A program made the translations under genes and the position numbers. DNA of 64,000 nucleotides from Opisthocomus hoazin (taxonomy: Eukaryota > Chordata > Aves > Opisthocomiformes > Opisthocomidae): contig NC_134440.1 of assembly GCF_030867145.1 (NCBI RefSeq), positions 496,001 through 560,000 of the forward strand, written 5' to 3'. Positions 28,894 through 46,100 of the stretch are shown here, in pieces. The notes under the pieces were generated by a model. That model saw only the letters and a program-made list of their open reading frames with translations. It was not told the DNA's origin and searched no databases. Within the stretch, counting starts at the first letter, position 1. Every line of letters starts with the position of its first letter.

Positions 28894-31020
28894 CTGCGGG
28901 GGGGGGGGGGGGTGACCCCCACACCGGGCACCCGCGGGCGACGGGGGACGCGGCGAGGTGGCGAGCGCGGTTAGGCCAGGGCACGGCAGCGCCGGCGCAT
29001 CCAACGGCGGCGAAACTGGAAGGGGAGGAAAAACTCCGTGGAATTACGGACCGACATCGGACGCGGTCCCGTCCCGTCCCCCTGCACCGGGCGTTCGGCT
29101 GCGGGGGGGGGGAAGCCCGAGCTGGAAGCGGGGCAGAAGCTGGGCGCGGGGGTTGCCTGGGATACCTCCGGTCGGGAGCGCGCGGGGAGACGAGAGCGGC
29201 AGCGCCCGGTCCAGCGGCTCCGGAGCGCTCCGGGCACCGGCTGCGTGGCACCCGAAGGACGCAGCCGGGAGGGAGCAAAAACCCCCCCCAGGCAGCGCCA
29301 GCAGAGCTGCTGCGGAGCCCGATTTATCTCCAGCTCAGGGAACAAACAAACTGCAGCTAAACCTTTACCCAGCAAGAAGCGGCTCGCCGGCCGCCTGCGG
29401 AGCGGCGAGGACGCGGAGCTGCGGCGGGGAGGAGAGCGGGGCGGCAGGCGGGGGGGGCTGCGCGGGGGTCTGCGGGGAGCCCGGCGGGGTGGAGGAGGCT
29501 GCTGCGATGTCCTCGGCGGGCGTCGAGGCGGCGGCGGGGCGCGGGCTGCGGCGAGGGGCCGTGCCTCGAGCTCCTCCAGCCCACGGGGCGGGCGCCGGCT
29601 CGGGGCGTCAGGGAGGGACCCTCGGCGGGGAGGGAGGCCGGAGCGGTCGGGGGCCGCAGCCATAACCCCTTCCCTCCCGCAGCACGCTGATGCGCGGTGC
29701 GGGACCCCCCGTACCCCGGCCAGCCAAGCGTGACCCCGGCGAGCGCGGGGACGGCGGGACGGCTCCGGCCGCGGGGATACGTGGCACCCAGGCGTGGGGC
29801 TGGCCGGGCTTCCTCATTCCCCGGCACAACGGGTGCTTTGTCTCGCCCGTGGACAGGTTTGGCCCGCGGGGATTCCCTCCCCCTGCCCCCGAACCCTGGG
29901 GGTGACCCTGGGGCTGGGACCGGGGAAGAGCCCCGACACGGGGACAGGGCCACCACGGGGCACCAACCCTGCCGAGGCATCACCGCGGGGTCCCTGGTCC
30001 CTGCCGCCACCCGGGTGGCCGTGTCCCCAACACCCGTCCCCGGGGACAGGGCAGGGACCTCCACCCCGCCTCGCCCCCCCCCCCCCGGCTTCGCCTCCTT
30101 GCCGAGCAGCAGGGAGGGGAAAAACAGCAAGCGGCGGCTGCTGGGCCCGGCCACATCCGCCAGCGACGCCGCATGGCACCGGGGCCCGGCAGCACCCAAG
30201 GCACGGTGACCCCCGGCTGGGCTGGCCAGGGCAGGACTGGGGCAGGGATGGGGTGCAGGAGGGGCAGGGGGGGTGCGGGCAGCACCCTGCCCCTCGCCCC
30301 GCACGGTGGGACGGGACGGGGTGCCCTGGCAGAGCATCCCCCATCCCTGCGGTACCCACAGCACCGGCAATGCCCAATGGGGTGCCCAGCACCGAGTGGG
30401 GTGCCCAGGGGTCCCTGCCCCTTCACCCCCCCAGGGTGGCCCATTTCTGCCCGCTGCCCCGGACCCCCTCCCGTGCCAGGAAGCCGCCTGCCGAGGAGGC
30501 TGTGGGCAGGAAGGAAGTTACCCAGGGGATTTTTTTGACGTTCCCCTTCGCTCGCAGCCTCCGAGCAGCCGCCTACGCAGCCCAGGAACCCCGACGCGGC
30601 GGCAGAGCCCTGCCCAGGACCCGCTCCCCGGGGCCGGGACGGCAGCAGGTACCGCGCCAGCACGGGGGGCTTTGGGGTGCCACAGCCCAGCCGGGCACGG
30701 GGACGGAGCCGAATCCTCCCTGCCCACGCCTGGGAGCGACTCAGGGCGTGGGCGCGTGGCCCTGGTCCAGCTGGCGAGAAGAAGCGGCCATGGAATGGGT
30801 GGGGGGGGCTGGGTTTGTCCGTGCACCTGGAGAAATGGCTCCGTGCCTCAGTTTCCCCTCTGTCCTTCCTAGAGAAGGCCCTGCAGATGCTGCAGGCTCG
30901 GCTGTGGGGCTTCCCCCCTGGGGGGGTGGATTTCAAGGGAAAGGTGTGGGAAAGGGCACGTGTGGGGCGAGGTCCTGCCCCACACCGGGGTCGCTGACCC
31001 CCCCCGCCCCGTCCTCGCAG
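28894..31020. other. SLC5A5/JAK3 divergent intergenic region with CpG island
   Basis: About 2.1 kb between the first recognisable SLC5A5 exon (minus) and the JAK3 start exon (plus). It is CpG-dense around 29.0-29.7 kb. A possible JAK3 non-coding exon lies near 30557-30646: acceptor CTCGCAG at 30556 and donor GCAGCAG/GTACCG at about 30647. The acceptor CTCGCAG at 31020 shows that the JAK3 start exon is preceded by an intron. No RPL18A coding sequence, the mammalian neighbour here, is recognised. Confidence 0.55.
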
Positions 31021-31028
31021 CGCCCGCC

Positions 31029-39213
<8,185 letters not shown>

Positions 39214-40310
39214 CCCACCCCCCCCCCAGCCGGGACCCCGGTCGCCCACCTCCCTCCCCAGCACCAGGCGGTGACAGACGGACACACGGCCATGGTGACG
39301 CTTCAGCGAGCTTTAGCGGCTGCAGAGCCGATGGAGGGGCGGCAGTGTGGGGGGACATGGCCCCCACCGCCCCCCCCCATGCAATGCTGCTCTGCTTCCC
39401 CCTCCCCCGCGGCAGGCAGACCCCCGAGCCGATGCCGCTTCATTTTTACCCCCCTTCTGCCTGCTGCTGCCCCCGCCACAGCGGGACAGAGAATCAGAGC
39501 ATCATTAAGGTTGGAAAAGACCTTGAAGACCACCAAGTCCAACCGCCACCACCGTGTCCCCAAGTGCCGCGTCCACACGGTTTTTGAACCCCCCGAGGGC
39601 TGGGGACTCCCCCACCGCCCCGGCAGCCTGGTCCCACGCCTGACCGCTCTCTCAGTAAAGAAATATTTCCCGATATCCAACCCCAGCCCCCCCGACGCAG
39701 CGTGGGTTTCTAGTAAAGGCCGGTGAATGTGCCAGCTGGGGTGAGGTGAGAGGGGCCGCAGGGGTCTGGGCTCTGTGGGGGTCCTGGGGGGGAGCAGGGA
39801 GGAGCGAGGGTACCCACGGGACACCCTGGTGTGGGGGTCCCGGGCTCGGCACTCACCGCAGGCTTTCCCGGGGGGGTGGCTCCAGTGGGTGTCCCAGCAT
39901 GATGTCGCGAGGGTGCGGATGGACCCCCGTGCCCGTGCAGCCGCTGCGCTGGCTCTGCCAGCACCCAGCACCGCATGGCACCCGTGGCACGGCACGGCCC
40001 CCCACATCCCCCTCCCACAGCCCTGCGCCCCACGGCACGGTCCGTTCCCAGGACCATTCGTGCTGCCAGGGCCGGGGCTGCCTCCACCGAGGGTCCTCCC
40101 CACCCTCGCAGCTCACCCACGGGGCTGGGGACAGCACGGGGACCTGGGGGGCTCTGCAGAGGGACCCCCAGGGCAGGGCCCTCGCTGGGGGGAATCACCC
40201 ACCCCCATGGGTCAGGGGGGCCCCTGCTCCCCCCCCCAAGCCAGCCCCCTCCTCCCTGCACCCCGTCCCCCAGGAAGGCTCTGACCCTACGTCCTCATTA
40301 ACAGCACCGG
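39214..40310 (+). other. JAK3 3' UTR and spacer to B3GNT3
   Basis: Follows the JAK3 stop. It contains a CR1 fragment with an AGTAAA motif near 39655 that could act as a weak polyadenylation signal; no AATAAA on the plus strand was seen. No INSL3-like coding sequence, the mammalian neighbour here, is recognised. Confidence 0.5.
39487..39705 (-). mobile_element. CR1 LINE 3' fragment in JAK3 3' region
   Basis: Reverse-complement CR1: ATCATTAAGGTTGGAAAAGA at the start, then CACCAAGTCCAACCG, GTTTTTGAACCCC and TCAGTAAAGAAATATTTCC. Confidence 0.9.
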
Positions 40311-40314
40311 TTCG

Positions 40315-40320
40315 TTTATT
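40315..40320 (-). terminator. B3GNT3 polyadenylation signal AATAAA
   Basis: TTTATT on the plus strand, about 430 bases past the B3GNT3 stop codon; the best AATAAA in the right place and strand. Confidence 0.7.
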
Positions 40321-40533
40321 CTCCCTCCGCTGCCTCGGGGCCCCTCTGGGCATGGGAGGGCAGATTTGGCGTAAAACCAGGCAGGAAGAGGCCAGGATGG
40401 GTGCGTGGCGGCACTTGGCAGTCCCCAGCGTGGGAGCAGGGGCTCGGCCTCACGCCGCTGTGCCCTCCCGACGGGACCACGGTGGAGATGGGGACCCCAG
40501 GGACCCTCCTGCACAGCGGGGCAGTGGCAGCTC

Positions 40534-40685
40534 CCGGGGATCACAGGATCCCAGCATGGTTGGGGTTGGCAGGGACCTCTGTGGGTCACCCAGTCCAACC
40601 CCCTGTCCAAGCAGGGTCACCTACAGTAGGCTGTAGAGGACCTTGTCCAGGCGGGCCTGGAATATCTCCAGAGAAGGAGCCCCCA
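40534..40685 (-). mobile_element. CR1 LINE fragment in B3GNT3 3' UTR
   Basis: ATCACAGGATCCCAGCATGG start, CAGTCCAACCCCCTGTCC and GGAATATCTCCAGAGAAGGA; about 150 bases. It ends about 65 bases from the B3GNT3 stop and would be part of its 3' UTR. Confidence 0.88.
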
Positions 40686-40750
40686 GCCCGAGCAGCCCTG
40701 TGGTCGCGCTGGCGTCTCCCCCCCGGGGCTCTCGGTCCTCCTTGGCCGCC

Positions 40751-42620
40751 CTAGAAGCTGCTCCCCCTCTTGCCGCAGAGCAGCCGGGGCTCGTGGATGG
40801 CCTGCCACATCACCACCATCTCGTAGGGCTGGAAGCGGTGCACCAGCAGCATCTCCCGGTAGTAGCAGGGGTCGAAGGGGTGGGTGCTGGCCAGCACCCC
40901 CAGGCCCTGCGTCCGTATGCCGGCGTGGGCGGCGGGCAGCAGCCCTGCCTTCTCCAAGCACATGCCCAGGTAGACGTCGTCGATGGGGAAGAGCGTGATG
41001 TCCCGCGACGCCCGGGCGATGACGCGGGCCGTGAAGCCGGACATGAGCATCCCGCCGCCGCCGCAGTAGGGCGGGTACAACTCATGGGCGAGGAGCTGCG
41101 TGGGCACGAAGTACTTGCTGTGCTGGAGGCGGATGGGGCTGCTGTTGGCGATGACGTGCCCCACCATGAGGTGCCGCTCCTGGGTGCCCTCGGTGGCCAC
41201 GGCGAAGCGGATGACGTTTTCCGTGTTGACAAAGACGTCGTCGTCGCCGTTGAAGACGAAGCGGACGCCGGGGCAGCGCTCCTCCAGCCAGGCGTGGAAG
41301 AGCAACTGCTTCAGCGTCAGGTTGAAGAAGGTGTCCCTGAAGTCCCACTGCAGCACGTCCCCGTGCTCCCGCTGCTCCAGCCGCAGCAGCCAGTTGAGCT
41401 TCTGGGCGTTCTGGGTGCTGGGGGACACCCCCACGAGGAAGACTCGGCGGATGAGGGCTCCTTCGAAGGTCGTCTCCTTCCCCCAGGTCTTGCGGATCAC
41501 CTCCCGCCGCTCGTAGTTCCCCGGCGATGACTTGATGGCCAAGAGGAGGAAGACGCTGAGGGACCCCTCGGGCCCCCCGCACTTGCCGGGGACGCTGAGC
41601 AGCTCGGGGAAGGAGCGGCAGTGCTGGTACCGCATGAAGTCCTGCACGTGGCCGGGCAGCTCGGCAAAGCCGGTGACGTTGGCCACCGACGCGTTGGCCA
41701 CGCATGGGGCAGGGCTGGGCAGAGCCCGGGGCGGGGGGAGGCTGGGGGCTGCCCGGGGGCTGGCGGGGACACTGCGCTGGCGGGCGACGCTGGGCTGCGG
41801 CTGGTCAGCGTCGTAGAGCAGGTAGCGGAGCCCCAGGACCCCCAGGACCCCCAGGGCCACCAGCCCCCACCGCCGCAGCCTGCAGCGCCGCAGGGACGTG
41901 CCCTGCAAGAGATGGGGAGCGAGGTTTGGCACCGGCCGTCCCCGCAGCCCCGGGCACCCACCCCGGGCCGGGACACAGCGTCCTTCCCCGCGGAGGGGAC
42001 CGCGGAAGGTGTCCCCGTGCCGGATGGTCGCTCGGTGCCAGCGAGCTGTTTGCCGGGGCGCGGGGAGGGCGCGGGCTGGGCAGGGCACCCGTGGCTGCGG
42101 GGCAGAGTCCGACTCCTCCGGCTGTGCCGGAGCCCGTGCCAGCCCCAACGGCAGCAACGAGCCACCAGTTCCGGGACGGGACGGCTGCGTCCTTCGGGAG
42201 AGCAAACACAGGGTGCAGCCCTAACCCGGGGACGGACAGCGAGGGTGCGCAGCCCCCCGGCACCCACCGGGATGGGGGGGGACACCCAGGGAATGACTGC
42301 CGGCTTGGGGCGCAGCGAGGAGGTGGCGGGGGCAAGGAGCCCACCCGGCTCTGCCGCGAGCAGCCCTCGCCGTGGAAGACGAAGCGCCGGGACGGCACAT
42401 GGGGACCCCGGCACGAGCCCGGCTGCTGCTCGCCCACTGGCACCGCACAGCGCCCGCCCGCCCGGGGATGGATGCGGTCAGCCCTTGCCCAAGGTGGTGG
42501 CCCCATCCCGGTGCCCGGGAGCGCCAGCTCGGACCCCGCCGCGCTGCAAAGAGCCGCGAGACCCCCGGCGAGACCCCAGACCCTCCCCAGTACCTTCTTG
42601 TAGAGCCAGCTCCGGGCCAT
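40751..42620 (-). CDS. B3GNT3: B3GNT3 beta-1,3-N-acetylglucosaminyltransferase
   Basis: Golgi type II membrane enzyme of GT31 family that adds beta-1,3-GlcNAc to galactose, extending core 1 O-glycans. Two coding exons: 42620-42594 (MARSWLYKK, donor GTACTG) and 41902-40751 (starts GTSLRRCRLRRWG, ends CGKRGSSF then TAG), 392 residues against 372 in human. Short cytoplasmic tail, one signal-anchor (LVALGVLGVLGLRYLL, about 23-38), Pro-rich stem, then the catalytic domain: VFLLLAIKSSPGNYERR, RKTWGKE, GDVLQWDFRDTFFNLTLKQ, FNGDDDVFVNTEN (DXD metal site), PPYCGGGGMLMS and FPIDDVYLGMCLEKAGL. Synteny between JAK3 and FCHO1 supports B3GNT3 rather than a paralog. N-glycosylation sites NAS, NVT and NLT are present. 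The intact long frame upstream of 41902 is intron, not protein. Confidence 0.93.
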
Positions 42621-42949
42621 CCTCGCTCAGCACCGCTCCCCACGCCAGCGGCGGCGGCTCTGGAGGCACAGGTCTGTCCTGCGGGATCCTCCCCTTGCCA
42701 GGACGCCCGTCTGTCCGCCCGTCCGCCCTTCCGTCCGTCCGCCCACCCCTCTGCCCGTCGGCCTCCCGCAGCACCCCTGGGCACAAGCGACGGGCTCCCC
42801 GCCTCGGCTTCCCGCAGCCCCGCAGCCCCCCGGGAGCCGCGGCACCCGGCCGAGCCCCGTTTCCAAGGAGGAGCCCGGAGGCCCCGGGGATGGGCGTCGC
42901 GGCAGGAGGCAGGCGGGAGCCGGCGGAGGGGTTATTAGAAAATAAAGTG
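42621..42949 (-). promoter_or_regulatory. B3GNT3 upstream / FCHO1 downstream spacer
   Basis: Only about 330 bases separate the B3GNT3 start codon from the FCHO1 polyadenylation signal, both on the minus strand. The spacer contains a run of GTCCGTCCGCC-type repeats near 42.71 kb and no TATA box. It must hold the B3GNT3 5' UTR and core promoter if the first exon is as drawn. Confidence 0.4.
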
Positions 42950-42955
42950 TTTAAT
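42950..42955 (-). terminator. FCHO1 polyadenylation signal ATTAAA
   Basis: TTTAAT on the plus strand, about 240 bases beyond the FCHO1 stop. It lies in an AT-rich island and no AATAAA on the minus strand is closer. Confidence 0.6.
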
Positions 42956-43194
42956 AAAAGAGCAGCTCCCGCTCCCTTCACAGCACAGGGGAGGGCGGAG
43001 GGGACCGACCGCCGGGCAGCAGGAGACGACGCGGTGACAGCCACGGAGCGGGGGGCCGGAGGGAGAGGAGGACAGGAGGAGGGGGGGCTCCCAGCTGGCG
43101 GCACCCCCTCCCCAGCCGGCCTCCATCCAGTGTTTCAAGTTCACACAACCAAGGGGGAAGCCCGGGGGGCTCAGAGGGTCTGGCGGGAGCTGGC

Positions 43195-46100
43195 TCAGGA
43201 CCCCGCCAGGTAGATCCCTGCGGAGGAGAGGCGGTGAGGAGGGGCTGCGAGGATGGGGGGCACGCGTCTAGCATGAGGACGGTCATCGCCGAGCGGCCAG
43301 GGCTCGATGCCGGCCCTGAACTGGGTCACCCGCACCCTCCCTGGGCTGGGCATCGCCACGGGGCATCGCCCAGCGAGGGGGGAATGGAGCTTGGGGCGGT
43401 AGGGAGGGGACCCCAAGCACCCCAGGGCGACGGGGAGCCGGGAGTGGACAATGTGGATTTGGGGAAGGGGCCCCATGCACCCTGACAAAGGGACCCCATG
43501 CACCCCAGGGGCCATGGGGAGCAGGGAAGGGACCCCGTGCACCCAAGGAAGGGACCCTGGGCACCCCAAGGAGCAGGGAAGGGACCCTGGGCACCGCAGG
43601 GGCCATGGGGAGCAGGGAAGGGACCCCATGCACCCCAATGAAGGGACCCTGGGCACCCCAAGGAGCAGGGAAGGGACCCCTTGCACCCCAGGGCCACCAG
43701 GGATGGGGAACAGACCCTGCGCCCCCCAGGGCCGTGGGGAAGGGACCCCGTCCCCCCCCCGGGCCCCGTACCTGTAGCAAACCTCTTCTTGACCAGCGAC
43801 ATGCGGTACCCGGCGCTCGCCAGCTCCACCTCGACGCCCGACAGCGTGCTGCCCTCGCTGCTGAACTGCGCAGCCACGGGGCTGGGCTTGCTGGGCCCGC
43901 AGAGCGGCTCCCAGCTGGCCGAGAGCCGGCCGCAGCCTGGGGGGACAGCGGAGGGGTTGGGGGGGGCTGCGGGGGCCGGGGCCGGCCCCTGCTCCCCGAG
44001 CCGGCTGGGCGCAGCCTCACCTCCCTGCCCCGGGGCGCCGGGGATGTCCAGAAGCTTCCAGAGCAGCCTCTTCTCCTCCAGGTTCCTGCCGGAACACAGG
44101 CACGTCCCCCAGCCCCCCGAATACCCCCGCTCCACCCCACCCCCCCTGCTCCCACCTCCCTGCCTTCCTCACCCCATCAGCACCCTCATTTCCCAACCCA
44201 GGGTCCCCATCTCCCCCCAGGGGGGGCTTTTGGCACCCTGCTCCTCACCAGCTGGCCGCGGGCTGCGGGCGCAGGTTGGCGACGGGCTCGTCGACGGGCA
44301 GCAGGACGTGGACGTTGGCGAGGGGCACGGGCAGGGCCAGCGCGCCGGCGTTGTAGCCGTAGTCGACGGTGACGCGCGTGGCGCCCGGCGAGCAGTCCCA
44401 GCGCACGCACAGCCGCAGCGGCGCCGAGCCGGGGCCCAGCCGTGAGAACTGGGGGGTCGGGGAGGGTTCAGGGGGGGCAGCGAGACCCGTCCACCCCCAG
44501 GAGCTGGGGTGGGGGGTCCCGGGGGTGCCCCCCTCTCCCCGCTGCGCTCACCTGGTACTTGAGCAGAGCCACATTGTAGTAGGAGGCAGCCGGGCTCTGC
44601 TCCGCTTGCTTCTGCAGGTGCCCGGTCAGCGCCGCCATGTTCAGCCAGAAGTCCTTGGTGCTGGGGTCACTCTGGGACGGGTCGCTGCGGGACGGGGTCA
44701 GCACCGGTGCCTGGGCACCCCGGGAAACCCAGCACCCCAGCACCCCGCTCCCCGGCACTGCACCCACCGGCTCCCGAGGAGGGCCAGGACCCTGGGAACC
44801 CCAGGAACCCCCAGCACCCTGCTCCCCATCACTGCACCCACCGGCTCCTGAGGATGGCCAGGACCCTGGGAACCCCCAGCATCATGGCACCCAGCTCCCT
44901 GTCACTGCACCCACCAGCTCCCAAGGATGGCCAGGACCCTGGGACCCTCCTGTACCCCAATACCAGCTCCCCATCACTGCACCCACCAGCTCCCAAGGTC
45001 CCTGCATCCCTCCAGGCACCCCCTGTACCCCAATACCAGCTCCCCCTCACCACATCCACCACCTCCCAAGGTCCCTGCATCCCTCCAGGCACCCCCTGCA
45101 CCCCGATACCAGCTCCCCCCCGCTGTACCGCCGGCTGCCAGCCTGCCCGGGCATCCCCACGCCGCGGTGCCACCGCGTGCCCGCACCTGTAGAGCAGCTC
45201 GGCGTTGGGCAGGAACTGCTCGATGGCACCGGCGTTGAGCAGGCGGAAGCTGAGCACGGGGGGGGCCATGCTCCCGCTGAAGACGCGGACGATGCCGGCG
45301 GGGAAGGACATGGTGAGCTCCCCCGTCACCTTCACCAGGCAGCTGCCGGGGACAGGCCGGGGGTCAGCGGATGCCCCGGGCAGGACGCAGCGGCTGGGGG
45401 GGGTCCCCCGACCCCCCGGGACCCCCGTACCTGTCGGTGTCGCGTCCCTTGAAGTACGCGTGGACGTACTCGGTGAAGGCAGTGGCCACGGGGAGAGCGT
45501 CCTGCGAGCCCAGCACCACGGGGCTGGGACCCCGCGACAGCCCTGGGGAGGCCGCCGGGGTCAGAGCCCGGATGGGACCCCCCCCCCACCCCACAACCCC
45601 CCCCAGACCCCCCGGGACCCACCGAGCGCTGGCTGGGAGACAGCGAAGAAGCCCCGCTCGCCCAGGCTGGCGGGTGCTGAGTGCGAGGGGCCGCAGCTCC
45701 AGGAGGGCGAGGGGCTCAGCGAACGCGACTGCAAGGCAAAGCAGCATCGAGGGGGGGGGGGGTCCGGGTCTGACCCCCGCTGTGGGGGTCCCGCAGCCCG
45801 GCCCCGCTCCCCCCCAACGCGGCCACGCACCAGGTCGGTGTTGCTGCCCGCAGCCGGACCGGCCGCCGGCCTCTTCGTGCGGGAGCGGCGAGGGGGGGCC
45901 ACGAGCGGGACCTCGCGGGGGGCTGCGCTGGGACGGGCGGGGAGAGCATCTGGGGGGGCACAAATAGGGGGGGGTGAGGAGAGAGACCTGCCACGGCAGG
46001 GTCCCCCGGGAGGGGCTCCAGCAGGGTCTCACCAGTGCCATGAGCTTGGCAGGTCTCAGCCAAGCCAGGGATGGGTGAGCCCCTGCGCCCAGCCGGGGGG

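Larger units (their letters stand above)
43195..45542 (-). other. FCHO1: FCHO1 mu-homology domain exons 21-27
   Basis: Exons: 45542-45431 ([31 protein letters not shown]), 45342-45187 ([19 protein letters not shown]), 44684-44552 ([27 protein letters not shown]), 44448-44249 ([20 protein letters not shown]), 44085-44021 ([16 protein letters not shown]), 43936-43772 ([33 protein letters not shown]), 43217-43195 (IYLAGS). Binds EPS15/ITSN1 and cargo in the family. Confidence 0.92.

Noticed and set aside
40751-42205. B3GNT3 start at the long-frame Met (484 residues)
   Set aside because: The first about 100 residues are low-complexity intron. A TTGCAG acceptor at 41903 and a nine-codon first exon at 42620-42594 give a normal type II N terminus.
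42941-42960. Plus-strand AATAAA motifs as the end of a plus-strand gene
   Set aside because: No plus-strand coding sequence lies upstream; the overlapping minus-strand ATTAAA fits FCHO1.
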